A stretch of 64,000 nucleotides of DNA from Amycolatopsis echigonensis (GTDB taxonomy: Bacteria > Actinomycetota > Actinomycetes > Mycobacteriales > Pseudonocardiaceae), in the NCBI RefSeq assembly GCF_014174495.1, contig NZ_JACJHR010000022.1, positions 1 through 64,000 on the forward strand, given 5' to 3'. The first letter of the stretch is position 1. Every line of letters starts with the position of its first letter. Position numbers and translations under genes: made by a program. Shown in pieces: positions 36,736 to 45,888 of this stretch. A model generated the notes under the pieces. That model saw nothing but the letters and a program-made list of their open reading frames with translations. It had not been told where the DNA came from and did no database searches.

Positions 36736-36927
36736 GTGGCTGCCGTGTGCGACGTCTGTGGCAAGGGACCCGGCTTCGGCAAGTCGGTCTCGCACTCCCA
36801 CCGGCGTACCAACCGCCGGTGGAACCCGAACATCCAGGTTGTGCACGCGAAGGTCGGCGTGTCCCAGCGCAAGCGCCTGAACGCCTGCACCTCGTGCATC
36901 AAGGCTGGCAAGGTCGTCCGCGGCTGA
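36736..36927 (+). CDS. rpmB: 50S ribosomal protein L28
   Basis: 63 aa from GTG 36736 ([20 protein letters not shown]), with AGAGGAG 6 nt upstream; the longer ATG-started frame would add a non-family leader. Zinc-binding form: CDVC and CTSC are both present, so it is the C+ paralogue. [15 protein letters not shown] is the L28 signature. Divergent from the DAK-recG operon and followed by a strong terminator. Confidence 0.97.
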   Translation: MAAVCDVCGKGPGFGKSVSHSHRRTNRRWNPNIQVVHAKVGVSQRKRLNACTSCIKAGKVVRG

Positions 36928-36943
36928 GCGCAGATTTGAGGGT

Positions 36944-36976
36944 GGCGAGTGCTCGTGGAGAGCACTCGCCATTTTT
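36944..36976 (+). terminator. Intrinsic terminator of rpmB
   Basis: GGCGAGTGCTC (36944-36954), 5-nt loop, GAGCACTCGCC (36960-36970), then ATTTTTCTG. A classical stem plus T tract. Confidence 0.9.
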
Positions 36977-36988
36977 CTGCGCTCAGGT

Positions 36989-37109
36989 GTCTTCCGGGGG
37001 TCGAACCCCCGGAAGACCCCGCCAGGGGGCGAGCCCCCTGGACCCCCGCGTGGGGTCACCTTGGGTTTAAGGCAGGGGTGAAGGGGCGAGTGCGTTGCAC
37101 TCGCCCCTT
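36989..37109. terminator. Cluster of three hairpins between convergent genes
   Basis: Three perfect stems follow one another. The first pairs 36989-37000 with 37006-37017, arm GTCTTCCGGGGG. The second is CCAGGGGG/CCCCCTGG, 37022-37041. The third pairs 37081-37093 with 37097-37109, followed by a T tract on both strands. The last is a bidirectional terminator for the hydrolase gene on the minus strand. The first two resemble a GC-rich hairpin pair seen in many actinobacterial intergenic regions. Confidence 0.75.
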
Positions 37110-37114
37110 TTTCG

Positions 37115-37903
37115 TCACCTCAGGAAGTTGGTCAGGACGTCTCGCAGGGACTCCGGCGCGTTCAGCACTCCGTGGTCCTGGCCGGGGATCTCTTCGTAGC
37201 GGCCGTGTGCGACGGCGGCGGCGACTGCCTTCGAGGAGGACGTCATCCACGCCTCCCCCGCACCGCCGGAGAGGGACAGCACCGGGACGGTGATCGCCGC
37301 CAGCCGGTCCGCCGGCAGACGGTTGCCGCGGCCGCAGACGGTCAGGTCGTACGGCAGCGTGTGCGCCAGTCCGACGAACCAGCCCCACACCGGCGCGGCC
37401 TTCATCGACTCCACGATCTCCGCCGGGGTCCCGGTGCCCTCGACCAGGAACAGCTCCACCGCGCCGTCCCGGTCGCCGTCGGCGAGACGGGCGCTGACCC
37501 GGTCGACCAGGTCTTCGGCCGGACGCGGGCGGTCGTCGCCGATGTACGGCGGTTCGTACACGGCCACCTTCGTGATCGGCAGACCGCGCGCCGCCGCTTC
37601 CAGGGACAGGATCGCGCCGGACGAGTGGCCGAACACCGCGGCCGAGCCGCCGACGGCCTCGATCAGCACCTCGAGGTCGTCGATCTCGCGCTCGACCGCG
37701 TAGACCGGCGCGTCGCCGCTGTCGCCGCGGCCCCGCCGGTCGTAAGCGATCGCGGCGAAGCCGGCGTCGGCCAGCACCGCGGCGAGTCCGGCGACGGTCG
37801 TCCGGTCGTTCACCGCGCCGCCGACCAGCAGCACCGGCGTACCCGAGCCGTAGGTGTCGAAGGCGATGGGGGTGCCGTCGGCGGACGTGACGGTGGCGGT
37901 CAT
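37115..37903 (-). CDS. Alpha/beta hydrolase (esterase-type)
   Basis: 262 aa. VLLVGGAVNDRTT stands at the oxyanion position, FGHSSGAILSLEAA is the Ser nucleophile elbow, and the His lies in IPGQDHGVLNAPE near the C terminus. Lid region is short and helical. Stand-alone, upstream of ung. Substrate unknown. Confidence 0.88.
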   Translation of the reverse strand: MTATVTSADGTPIAFDTYGSGTPVLLVGGAVNDRTTVAGLAAVLADAGFAAIAYDRRGRGDSGDAPVYAVEREIDDLEVLIEAVGGSAAVFGHSSGAILSLEAAARGLPITKVAVYEPPYIGDDRPRPAEDLVDRVSARLADGDRDGAVELFLVEGTGTPAEIVESMKAAPVWGWFVGLAHTLPYDLTVCGRGNRLPADRLAAITVPVLSLSGGAGEAWMTSSSKAVAAAVAHGRYEEIPGQDHGVLNAPESLRDVLTNFLR

Positions 37904-37976
37904 GGCGTTCCTCCAGGAGTTCAGTCGGTGCTTACCCTCGTGGTCGGAACCAGCCGCCGGAACTGGACACGCCGCG

Positions 37977-38654
37977 TCAGGGAAGTTTCCAGTCGAGCGG
38001 TTCCGCGCCCTGCTGGACCAGCAGCTGGTTCGCCCGGCTGAACGGACGCGACCCGAAGAAGCCGTTGCGCGCCGACAGCGGGCTCGGGTGCGCCGACTCG
38101 ATGCACGGCACGTCGCCCAGCATCGGCCGCAGGTTCCGCGCGTTGCGGCCCCACAGGATCGCCACCAGCGGTCCGCCGCGCGCGGCGAGCGCCTTGATCG
38201 CCTGCTCGGTGACCTGCTCCCAGCCCTTGCCCTGGTGCGAGTTGGACTTGTACGGCTGCACGGTGAGCGACCGGTTCAGCAGCAGCACGCCCCGCTCCGC
38301 CCACGGGGTCAGGTCGCCGTTGGACGGCGTCGGATGGCCCAGGTCGTCGCAGTACTCCTGGTAGATGTTGATCAGGCTCTTCGGGATCGGCCGCACGTCC
38401 GGGGCCACCGAGAAACTCAGGCCGACCGCGTGTCCCGGGGTCGGGTACGGGTCCTGGCCGACGATCAGCACGCGGACGTCGTCGAACGGCTGCTTGAACG
38501 CGCGCAGCACGTGCTCGCCCGCGGGAAGATAGGTGCGGCCCGCGGCGATCTCGGCGCGGAGGAACTCCCCCATCGCGGCTACCTGCGGGGCCACTGGTTC
38601 AAGGGCCTTCGCCCAGCCGGCCTCGACGATTTCGTCCAGCGGTCGTCCAGTCAC
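37977..38654 (-). CDS. ung: Uracil-DNA glycosylase (family 1)
   Basis: Removes uracil from DNA. 225 aa from GTG 38654 ([14 protein letters not shown]), which aligns with the mycobacterial N terminus; another GTG at 38675 would add seven residues. Catalytic [17 protein letters not shown] (Asp), LLLNRSLTV, and the C-terminal HPSPLS (His) are intact. Follows rpmB and precedes thiL as in M. tuberculosis, with three inserted genes. Confidence 0.96.
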   Translation of the reverse strand: MTGRPLDEIVEAGWAKALEPVAPQVAAMGEFLRAEIAAGRTYLPAGEHVLRAFKQPFDDVRVLIVGQDPYPTPGHAVGLSFSVAPDVRPIPKSLINIYQEYCDDLGHPTPSNGDLTPWAERGVLLLNRSLTVQPYKSNSHQGKGWEQVTEQAIKALAARGGPLVAILWGRNARNLRPMLGDVPCIESAHPSPLSARNGFFGSRPFSRANQLLVQQGAEPLDWKLP

Positions 38655-38716
38655 GGCCCGCGAGCCTAGCGCCACGTGCCCGGCGTCACCGTGGCGGGTC
38701 CAGGCTCCGGCGAGAT

Positions 38717-38771
38717 GTCCGTGAAGGACTCCTTGAGGGAATCAGATTCCCTCAAGGAGTCCTTCACGGAC
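38717..38771. terminator. 55-bp perfect palindrome, terminator-like (copy 2)
   Basis: Two 27-nt arms, each starting GTCCGTGAAGGACTCCTTG, mirror each other around a single A (38744). The outer end touches the TAA of the carbonic-anhydrase gene (38772-38774). It differs from the 6540-6594 element at only a few positions, and the changes in one arm are mostly compensated in the other. Confidence 0.8.
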
Positions 38772-39293
38772 TTAGTCCAGCCTGCGCAACTCGGCGCGGA
38801 ACCGGGCCCCGCGCCGCACGTAGGAATCCACCACCGAGGCGATCTGGTCGGGCGAAAACGACTTGTTCGGCCGCGTTTTCGCCGGAACCCCGAGTGCGAT
38901 CTCGCCGGTGCCGACCGTCGAGTCGTACGACAGCACCGCGCCCGCGCCGACCATGCCGCCGTCCTCGATCACGCTTCCGTTCAGCACCACCGAACCCGAC
39001 GCGATCAGGCAGCCGGTGCCGATCGTCGCGCCCTCGATGTGCACCGCGTGCCCGACCGCCGAGGACGGGCCGAGGATCGTCGGATGCCGCGCGGTGCAGT
39101 GGACGACGCAACCGTCCTGCACGTTCGAGCGTTCGCCGATCTCGATGTACCCGTGGTCGCCGCGCAGCACCGTCTGCGGCCAGACCGAGGCGCGCGCTCC
39201 GATCCGGACGTCGCCGATCACGGTGGCGTCGGGATGGACGTAGGCGTCCGGGTGGATCGTCGGGACCAGGTCGCCGAGCGCGTAGATGGCCAA
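38772..39293 (-). CDS. Gamma-carbonic anhydrase-like hexapeptide protein
   Basis: 173 aa. Left-handed beta-helix hexapeptide repeats (VIGDVRIG, VWPQTVLRGD, YIEIGERSNVQDG) run through the protein. The zinc histidines of the CAM family are in VVHCTA, AVGHAVHIEG. TTG start at 39293 with GGAGG 5 nt upstream; the frame upstream overlaps the GNAT gene and is not coding. Probably a CamH-like carbonic anhydrase, although many such YrdA-type proteins have no measured activity. Confidence 0.85.
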   Translation of the reverse strand: MAIYALGDLVPTIHPDAYVHPDATVIGDVRIGARASVWPQTVLRGDHGYIEIGERSNVQDGCVVHCTARHPTILGPSSAVGHAVHIEGATIGTGCLIASGSVVLNGSVIEDGGMVGAGAVLSYDSTVGTGEIALGVPAKTRPNKSFSPDQIASVVDSYVRRGARFRAELRRLD

Positions 39294-39313
39294 TGCCGCC
39301 TCCGGGTCAGGTG

Positions 39314-39793
39314 TCAGTCGCGGACGAGGTCCTTGCCGTAGTACCGGCTTTCCGGCAGGTCGCCGTAGTAGCCGAAAGCCGGGATCTCGCCGTACCCCGA
39401 CGAACGGTAGAGGGCGATCGCCTCCGGCTGTTCGGTGCCCGTCTCCAGCACGACCCGGCGCCGTCCGGCGGCGACCGCGGTGCGTTCCAGTTCGGCGAGC
39501 ATCGCGCGGGCGAAACCGCGGCCCCGCGCGGATTCGACCACGTACATCCGTTTCACCTCGACGTCGCCGGGCCAGAACGTCGGCGCGGGACCGTCGTGCG
39601 CGCGCCACGCACCGGACGCCACCGGCACGTTGTCGAGGTACCCGACCAGAAACAGACCCCGCGGCGGCGCGAACTCCGCGGGGTCCATCGGGGTTTCGTC
39701 CTCGGAGCCGTAGCGGCGCACGTACTCCAGCTGTACTTCGGCCATCAGCTTGGCGGCGTCGGGATGGTCGAAGGCGACGACACGGATGTCCAC
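39314..39793 (-). CDS. GNAT-family N-acetyltransferase
   Basis: 159 aa. KRMYVVESARGRGFARAMLAELE is acetyl-CoA motif A and IALYRSSGYGEIPAFG motif B, typical of single-domain GNATs acting on small molecules. Ends 20 nt before the carbonic-anhydrase start and lies 20 nt after thiL; likely co-transcribed with both. Substrate unknown. Confidence 0.9.
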   Translation of the reverse strand: MDIRVVAFDHPDAAKLMAEVQLEYVRRYGSEDETPMDPAEFAPPRGLFLVGYLDNVPVASGAWRAHDGPAPTFWPGDVEVKRMYVVESARGRGFARAMLAELERTAVAAGRRRVVLETGTEQPEAIALYRSSGYGEIPAFGYYGDLPESRYYGKDLVRD

Positions 39794-39813
39794 GCCGCCA
39801 GCCTAATGAAGGA

Positions 39814-40773
39814 TCATTGCTGCCAGTGCTCCCAGCCGCCTTGCTGGTCGAACTCCCGTCCGTCCACAGTGACCCCGGAGCCGGGCATGGTGACCACGCC
39901 GATCTTGCGCCAGCCCTCAGGCAGGTCGTCGAACGGCGGGAACGTCGCGACCAGCGCGTGGTCCTCGCCGCCGGTCAGCACCCACTGCAGTGGGTCCGCG
40001 CCCAGCGCGCTGCCGACCTCCTTCAGCCGCGTCGACACCTCGAGCAACGCGGTCTGCACGTCGAGCCCGACTTCGGACGCGGCGGCCAGATGCGCGAGAT
40101 CGGCGAGCAGGCCGTCGGACACGTCCATCATCGCCGTCGCACCGGCCAGCGCGGCCTGCGGACCGGCCTGGTACGGCGGTTCCGGGCAGCGCTGCGCGTT
40201 CACCACGCCGACCGGCGACCGGAAACCGCGGCGCAGCACCGCGAGCCCGGCCGCGGCCCAGCCGAGCCGTCCGCACACCGCGAGCACGTCGCCGGGGCGC
40301 GCGCCGGACCGGGTCACCGGTTCGCGGTCTTCGAGATCGCCCAATGCGGTGACGCTGATCACGAGCTGGTCCGCGCTCACGAGATCGCCGCCGGACACCC
40401 CGATGCCGACCGCGCCCGCCTCGGCCCACATGCCGTCCATGATCTCCGTCACGACCTGCGCCGGAGTGTCCGCCGGGCACGCGAGCCCGACGACCACCGA
40501 CGTCGGTTTCGCTCCCATCGCCGCGACGTCGGACAGATTCACCGCGACCGCCTTGCGCCCCACCTGCTCCGGGCTCGACCAGTCGAGCCGGAAGTGGACG
40601 CCGTGGACCAGCACGTCGGTGGTCACGACCACGCGGCCGTCCGGCGCGGCGAGGACCGCCGCGTCGTCGCCCGGGCCCAGCAGTGTCGACGGGGGCTGCC
40701 CGCGTCCTTCGGTGACCCGCCGGATCAGGCCGAACTCGCCTGTCGCGGCCACCGAGTGCTCGTCCGGTGACAC
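39814..40773 (-). CDS. thiL: Thiamine-monophosphate kinase
   Basis: ATP-dependent last step of TPP synthesis. 319 aa, PurM-like fold: GPGDDAAVL, TTDVLVHGVHF, VNLSDVAAMGA and SGGDLV carry the Mg/ATP aspartates; MDVSDGLLADLAHL and LTGGEDHALVATF are the other family motifs. GTG start following AGGAGGTGACCG. Position next to ung is conserved with mycobacteria. Confidence 0.96.
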   Translation of the reverse strand: MSPDEHSVAATGEFGLIRRVTEGRGQPPSTLLGPGDDAAVLAAPDGRVVVTTDVLVHGVHFRLDWSSPEQVGRKAVAVNLSDVAAMGAKPTSVVVGLACPADTPAQVVTEIMDGMWAEAGAVGIGVSGGDLVSADQLVISVTALGDLEDREPVTRSGARPGDVLAVCGRLGWAAAGLAVLRRGFRSPVGVVNAQRCPEPPYQAGPQAALAGATAMMDVSDGLLADLAHLAAASEVGLDVQTALLEVSTRLKEVGSALGADPLQWVLTGGEDHALVATFPPFDDLPEGWRKIGVVTMPGSGVTVDGREFDQQGGWEHWQQ

Positions 40774-40910
40774 CGGTCACCTCCTGTTTCCCTCGCCTGT
40801 GTCGGATCGGCCACCGACAATCGGATCCCCTAGGTTTTTCCCAGGGCTGGCGCTACGTTGCCTACACCGTTCCTACCTCGACTCGATCGCCACCGACGAA
40901 AGGGCACGCC

Positions 40911-41144
40911 GTGGTCCACGCATACATCCTCATCCAGACCGAGGTCGGCAAGGCGGCCGCGGTGGCTGCGGAGATCGCCGGGGTCCCGGGCGTGACCAGC
41001 TCCGAGGACGTCACCGGCCCGTACGACGTGATCGTGCGCGCCGCCGCGGACACGGTGGACCAGCTCGGCCAGCTCGTCGTCGCCCGCGTGCAGAACGTGG
41101 AAGGGATCACGCGCACGCTGACCTGCCCGGTCGTCCACCTCTGA
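40911..41144 (+). CDS. Stand-alone Lrp/AsnC ligand-binding (RAM) domain protein
   Basis: 77 aa from GTG 40911 (VVHAYILIQTEVGKAAAVAAE). The whole protein is a RAM/ACT-like beta-alpha-beta-beta-alpha-beta domain with GVTSSEDVTGPYDVIVRA in the middle and no DNA-binding part. Such small proteins form decamers or octamers and may bind amino acids or pair with full Lrp regulators. Divergent from thiL, followed 19 nt later by DUF3515. AAAGGG 7 nt upstream supports the start. Confidence 0.88.
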   Translation: MVHAYILIQTEVGKAAAVAAEIAGVPGVTSSEDVTGPYDVIVRAAADTVDQLGQLVVARVQNVEGITRTLTCPVVHL

Positions 41145-41163
41145 GCCGTGGTCCACTGAGGCG

Positions 41164-41703
41164 GTGGCAGACACCGACACCGGGGCTCCTCCGAAGGTCG
41201 TCCTCGTCACCGCGTCGTTGCTCGTGGCCGCGCTGGCGGTCGCGGTCGCGGTCGTCGCGCTGACGCAAAGGTCCTCCGGACAGTCCGAGCAGAACCAGCC
41301 GCTCGCGCTCGTGTCCGTTCCCGCGCCGCAGGCCGGGTCGGCGGACTGCGCGAAGCTGCTCGCCGGGATCCCGGCCACGCTCACCTCGAATGGCAAGGAA
41401 CTGTCGCCGCGCACGCTCGCCGAGCCCGCGCCGAAGGCCACCGTCGCGTGGGGCGGCCCGGATCCGGTCGTACTGCGCTGCGGCCTCGAACGCCCGCCGG
41501 AGCTCACCCCGACCTCGCCGCTGCGCATGGTCAACAAGGTGCAGTGGCTGCAGGTCGAGCAGGGCGATTCGGCCACGTGGTACGCCGTCGACCGTCCGGT
41601 CTATGTGGCGCTGACCGTCCCGGTGAGCGCGGGAACGGGTCCGCTGCAGACCATTTCGGACGCCATCTCCGCGAAGCTTCCGGTCACCCCGCTGAAGTTT
41701 TAG
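41164..41703 (+). CDS. DUF3515 family membrane-anchored protein
   Basis: 179 aa. One N-terminal membrane helix (about 12-34) and an extracytoplasmic domain with two Cys (ADCAKLL, LRCGLERP) likely to form a disulfide. Family DUF3515 is actinobacterial and lies between thiL and ddl (Rv2980 in M. tuberculosis); function unknown. Its 3' end overlaps the convergent transporter gene by 20 nt. Confidence 0.88.
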   Translation: MADTDTGAPPKVVLVTASLLVAALAVAVAVVALTQRSSGQSEQNQPLALVSVPAPQAGSADCAKLLAGIPATLTSNGKELSPRTLAEPAPKATVAWGGPDPVVLRCGLERPPELTPTSPLRMVNKVQWLQVEQGDSATWYAVDRPVYVALTVPVSAGTGPLQTISDAISAKLPVTPLKF

Positions 41704-43024
41704 CCGCGATCGTCTCCAGCGATTCGCCGGTGGTGCGCGGACCGAGCACGGCCACGTCGATCATCAGCAGCACCATCGCGCCCGCCACCACGGCGAACAT
41801 CGTCGTCGCGCCCGCCGAGTGCAGGACCGGCAGCAGCACGAACGGCATCGCGGCCGTCGCCAGCCGGGACAGCGCGTAGGCCGAACCGGCCGCGGTGCCG
41901 CGCAGCGACGTCGGGAACAGCTCGCCCTGGTAGGTGTGGAACGCGTTGGAGAAGACGTTGCTGACAGCGGTGTAGCAGAAGCCGAACACCGCGATCAGCA
42001 CGCCGGACGTGGCGTAGCCGAAGGCCAGCCCGAACACCGCCATCGCCGCCGCGCTCGCGACGATCAGCCACTTGCGTTCCAGCCGTTCGATGATCGGGAT
42101 GGACAGCGCCGAACCGATCGGGTAGCCGAGGAAGGTGAGCGCGCTGAACGTCAGCGAGGTGACGAGGCCGAAACCCTTGGCCGCCAGCACAATCGGCACC
42201 AGCGAGCCGAAGCCGTAGTAGCCGAACGACTGCAGCAGCTGGAAGACGTACAGCATCGCGGTGCGCCGGAACCACGGCGGACGCAGCAATGCCGACGCGC
42301 GCACCGGTTCGGGCGCGGGCGGTTCCGGCTCCGGTTCGGGCAACGGCTGCGGCGCGCTCGCTTCGAGCTTGCGCACGACCTCGTCCGCTTCGCCGATTCG
42401 TCCTTGTGCGGCAAGCCAACGGGGTGATTCCGGCAGGGTGAACCGCAGCGCCCAGACGACCGCCGCGCCCAGCGCGCCGATCACGAACAGCCAGCGCCAG
42501 CCTTCGACGCCGAGCGGCGCGTGCCCGGCGAGCGCGCGGGCGAGGAAGCCGGCGGCGGGGACACCGCAGAAGCCGATCGTGTAAGCCCAGGCTGTCGCGC
42601 GACCGCGGGCGCGGGCGGGCAGCAGGTCGGCGAGGTAGGCGTCGGCGACCGGCAGTTCCGCGCCGATGCCGATCCCGGCGATGAAGCGGCAGATCACCAG
42701 CATCCACACGTCGGTGCTGAACGCGCCGAGCAGCGTGAACACCGAGTACAAGCCCAGCGTGAGCAGGAAAGCGCGCCGCCGTCCGAGCCGGTCGGCGAGC
42801 CTGCCGAGGAACACCGCGCCCACGAACGCGCCGACGAACGCCGACGCCAGGACGTACTTCAGCGTCGTCGGGGTGACGCCGAACTCCTTGCTGAGGACGG
42901 TGCTGATGGTCGCGGCGAGGAACAGGTCGTAGAGGTCGAAGAACGTGGCGATGCCGACCACTGCCACGAAGTACCGGTGCCGCCGGGTGACCGGGAGCCG
43001 GTCGAGACGGGATGCGATCTGCAC
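41684..43024 (-). CDS. MFS transporter (metabolite:H+ symporter-like)
   Basis: 446 aa, twelve predicted helices in two bundles joined by a Pro/Glu-rich loop (QPLPEPEPEPPAPEPV). Motif A GRLADRLGRRRA after helix 2 and LPESPRWL after helix 6 place it in the sugar/aromatic-acid porter groups. FFDLYDLFLAATI in helix 1 suggests an organic-acid or aromatic substrate (inference). Inserted between DUF3515 and ddl; not present there in mycobacteria. Confidence 0.88.
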   Translation of the reverse strand: MQIASRLDRLPVTRRHRYFVAVVGIATFFDLYDLFLAATISTVLSKEFGVTPTTLKYVLASAFVGAFVGAVFLGRLADRLGRRRAFLLTLGLYSVFTLLGAFSTDVWMLVICRFIAGIGIGAELPVADAYLADLLPARARGRATAWAYTIGFCGVPAAGFLARALAGHAPLGVEGWRWLFVIGALGAAVVWALRFTLPESPRWLAAQGRIGEADEVVRKLEASAPQPLPEPEPEPPAPEPVRASALLRPPWFRRTAMLYVFQLLQSFGYYGFGSLVPIVLAAKGFGLVTSLTFSALTFLGYPIGSALSIPIIERLERKWLIVASAAAMAVFGLAFGYATSGVLIAVFGFCYTAVSNVFSNAFHTYQGELFPTSLRGTAAGSAYALSRLATAAMPFVLLPVLHSAGATTMFAVVAGAMVLLMIDVAVLGPRTTGESLETIAAKTSAG

Positions 43025-43048
43025 GCGCGGTGTTCCCTCCGGTCGCTC

Positions 43049-44146
43049 TCAGCGCAGGCCGGTGCCCCGGGCGAGCGCGGTGTCGATCAAGGTCGACAGC
43101 AGCGTCGGGTAGTCCACCCCGGTCACCTCCCACATCTTCGGGTAGGCGGACTTCGTGGTGAACCCGGGCATCGTGTTGACCTCGTTGATCACCAGGTCGC
43201 CGCCCTCGGTCACGAAGAAGTCGACGCGGGCGAGGCCCTGGCAGTCGAGCGCGCGGAACGCCTCGACGGCCATCGCGCGCAGCCGGTCGGTGAGCGCGTC
43301 GTCCAGTTTGGCCGGGATGTCCAGCTCGGCGTCCTCGCCGAGATACTTGGTTTCGAAGTCGTACCAGGCGTCCTCGCCCTCGGCGAGCACCCGGATCTCC
43401 GCCGGGAGCGACGCCTCGACGCGGCCGTCCGGGAATTCCAGCACGCCGCATTCGACCTCGCGCCCGCGCACCGCGGCCTCGACGAGCACCTTCGGGTCGG
43501 TGCGCCGGGCCAGCTCGATCGCCGCGTCCAGTCCGGCCCAGTCGGCGACCCGGGAGATCCCGACCGACGAACCGGCGCGCGAGGGCTTCACGAACACCGG
43601 CAGGCCAAGGCGTTCGCGGTCCTGTTCGGCCAAAGTGGACTGTCCCCGGCGCAGCGCGGCGTAGGTGCCGACCGGCAGCCCCTCGGCGGCGAGCAGCTTC
43701 TTCGCGTATTCCTTGTCCATCGCCGCCGCGCTGGCGAACACGCCGGGGCCGACGTACGGGAGGTCGGCGAGTTCGAGCAGGCCCTGGATGGTGCCGTCCT
43801 CGCCGAAGGCACCGTGCAGCACCGGGAAGACGACGTCGACGGTGCCGAGCACCTCGGTGGCCTGGCCGGGGTCGACCGTGCGCAGTTCGCGGCTGGTCGG
43901 ATCGCCGGCGAGCACGAGCGCGCGGCCGGATTCGACCGACGGCAGCTCGCGGCCCTGGATGCTGAGCTGCTTCGGGTCGCCGGTGCCGAGCACCCAGCCG
44001 CCGCTCGGCGTGATGCCGACCGGGAGCACCTCGAAGCGATCCGGATCCAGGTTCGAGATCACACTGCCCGCCGACAGGCACGAGATGGTGTGCTCGCTGC
44101 TGCGCCCGCCGAACACGACCGCGACCCGGATCTTTTCAGCACTCAT
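43049..44146 (-). CDS. ddl: D-alanine--D-alanine ligase
   Basis: Makes the D-Ala-D-Ala terminus of peptidoglycan precursors. 365 aa, ATP-grasp: [58 protein letters not shown], and the C-terminal [18 protein letters not shown] phenylalanine/tyrosine check for D-Lac specificity was not possible by eye, but the sequence looks like ordinary Ddl. Next conserved neighbour, gpsA, lies 7.5 kb away, so this block has been split by insertions. The 282 bp beyond its start hold no gene. Confidence 0.97.
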   Translation of the reverse strand: MSAEKIRVAVVFGGRSSEHTISCLSAGSVISNLDPDRFEVLPVGITPSGGWVLGTGDPKQLSIQGRELPSVESGRALVLAGDPTSRELRTVDPGQATEVLGTVDVVFPVLHGAFGEDGTIQGLLELADLPYVGPGVFASAAAMDKEYAKKLLAAEGLPVGTYAALRRGQSTLAEQDRERLGLPVFVKPSRAGSSVGISRVADWAGLDAAIELARRTDPKVLVEAAVRGREVECGVLEFPDGRVEASLPAEIRVLAEGEDAWYDFETKYLGEDAELDIPAKLDDALTDRLRAMAVEAFRALDCQGLARVDFFVTEGGDLVINEVNTMPGFTTKSAYPKMWEVTGVDYPTLLSTLIDTALARGTGLR

Positions 44147-44428
44147 AGCCGGTCACCGTACCGGGTGAGCACCGCCCCGAGCGCGCGCCGGGGGTGTCTT
44201 CGCAGGTGACCAGGCTTCCGGCCGATGCGCGCCGCACGCGTCGGCCGGGCACGCGCGCGGTGCGGGAGTTCTCGCCGCTGCCGGTGGGCCCGATGCGCGC
44301 TGCTGAGGTCCGCAGCCAGGCAGCCCGCCTCCGCTCAGCCGATGGTCCACCCCGTCCCCGGCGAGGCATCGCGGCAGCGAACCCGCCGCACAACCGCATT
44401 CCCGAGAGCACCGAAGACACGCGGACAG

Positions 44429-45799
44429 TCAGCGGAGGAGATCGACCAGCGTCGGCACCGCGGCCATCAGCGCTTCCCGCGAACAGCCCGCGTACCCCAG
44501 CGCGATGCCGTGCGTCGTCGGCGTTCCGGCGAAATGCCGGGCCAGCCCGTCGAGGCGGATGGAATGCCGTTCCGCCGCGGCGATCAGCTCCGCCTCCGCT
44601 TCCGCGCTTTCCGTCGGCACCACCAGGTGCGCGCCGGCGTCGTCGCCGACGAACGGGATTCCGGCGTTCGACAGCGCGGCCACCAGCACCGTCCGGCGTT
44701 CGGCCATTTCGCGGCGCAGCTTCCGCAGGTGCCGCCCCAGATCGCCGGTCCGGGCCAGTTCGACCAGCACCCGCTGCCCCGCCGGCGACGGGCGGGTCCC
44801 GGTGAGATCCCGGTACGCCAGAATGGAATCGACCACTGAGGCGGGGGCGACGAGCCAGCCCGCGCCGAGCGTCGGGGTGAGGATTTTGCTGGTGGTCCCG
44901 AGGTGCACGACGACGTCCGGGGCGAGCGCGGCCAGCATCGGCAGCGGCGCGACGTCGAAGCGCAGCTCGCCGTCGTAGTCGTCTTCGATGACCAGCATGC
45001 CTTCCGCACGGGCGCGTTCCACGAGCTGCACTCGCCGGGCCGCGCTCATCCGGCTGCCCATCGGGTACTGGTGCGCGGGCGAGCAGTAAACCGCGCGCGC
45101 CGCAGCGGGAATCGCGTCCGGGCGCAGCCCTTCCTCGTCCACCGGCACGCCCACGACGGTGAGCCCGGCCTGCCGGAACGCTTGCACCGCACGCTGATAA
45201 CCCGGTTCTTCGAAGGCAACGACCGCACCTCGGCGCAGCACGGCAGCGGCGAGTTCCACGACAGCCGCGGTGGTACCGCCGGTCGCGAGCACCGAGCCCG
45301 CGGCTAAACCACGGTGGCGCAGCAAGTGTTCCGAGACCGTCGCGCGGTATTCCGGCAACCCGGCGCGGTGCGCACGCGTGAGCGGTTCGGGATCGGCGGC
45401 CGCTCGCCACGCCCGCCGCCACGCAGCTCGGTCGAGGCCGCCAGCCCACGGCGTACCCGGTGCGAGGTCGAGCAACGGGGCCGGTTCCGCTTCGGCGAGC
45501 AGCGAACCGGGCACCGTGACGGACGCGGCGGCGCGGGTCGGCGGGGTCGTCACGTAGGTGCCGGAACCGTGCCGTCCGGCGATCCAGCCCTCCGCGTGAA
45601 GTTGCTCGTACGCAGCGGAAGTGACCGTCCGCGAGACGCCGAGCCGTTCAGCCAGCGCGCGCGTGGACGGCAGCCGGTCGCCGCCGCGGAGATGTCCGCC
45701 TGCCGCCGCTTCGCGCAGCGCGTCGGCCAGCTGCACGGCCAGCGGGGTGGCCGCGTCGCGGTCGAGACTGACCGGCAGGGCGGTGTCGGCGTAGGACAC
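44429..45799 (-). CDS. MocR-type GntR/aminotransferase regulator
   Basis: 456 aa. N-terminal winged helix (ALREAAAGGHLRGGDRLPSTRALAERLGVSRTVTSAAYEQL) fused to a fold-type I aminotransferase-like domain with EEPGYQRAVQAF, DDYDGELRFD and the PLP-Lys region THLGTTSK-like (VVHLGTTSKILTPTLG). MocR proteins such as PdxR sense PLP. It is divergent from a PNP-oxidase-like gene, and the 89-bp gap holds repeated AAGTGGAC boxes, the standard MocR arrangement. Confidence 0.93.
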   Translation of the reverse strand: MSYADTALPVSLDRDAATPLAVQLADALREAAAGGHLRGGDRLPSTRALAERLGVSRTVTSAAYEQLHAEGWIAGRHGSGTYVTTPPTRAAASVTVPGSLLAEAEPAPLLDLAPGTPWAGGLDRAAWRRAWRAAADPEPLTRAHRAGLPEYRATVSEHLLRHRGLAAGSVLATGGTTAAVVELAAAVLRRGAVVAFEEPGYQRAVQAFRQAGLTVVGVPVDEEGLRPDAIPAAARAVYCSPAHQYPMGSRMSAARRVQLVERARAEGMLVIEDDYDGELRFDVAPLPMLAALAPDVVVHLGTTSKILTPTLGAGWLVAPASVVDSILAYRDLTGTRPSPAGQRVLVELARTGDLGRHLRKLRREMAERRTVLVAALSNAGIPFVGDDAGAHLVVPTESAEAEAELIAAAERHSIRLDGLARHFAGTPTTHGIALGYAGCSREALMAAVPTLVDLLR

Positions 45800-45818
45800 G
45801 GCGAACCTCCGTTACAGC

Positions 45819-45868
45819 GAAGTGGACTTCTCAAGTGTAGAAGAAGTGGACATTCAACGTAGCCACTT
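45819..45868. promoter_or_regulatory. MocR operator boxes
   Basis: AAGTGGAC at 45820-45827 and 45844-45851, spaced 24 bp, a variant CAAGTGTAG at 45831-45839 and the inverted CCACTT at 45863-45868. Direct repeats plus one inverted box are the pattern described for MocR targets. They lie between the divergent MocR and PNPOx-like starts. Confidence 0.65.
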
Positions 45869-45888
45869 GCCCGGCCCACACTGAACGC

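Noticed and set aside
44147..44428. Gene in the gap between ddl and the MocR gene
   Set aside because: Open frames on both strands lack ribosome sites and family features.
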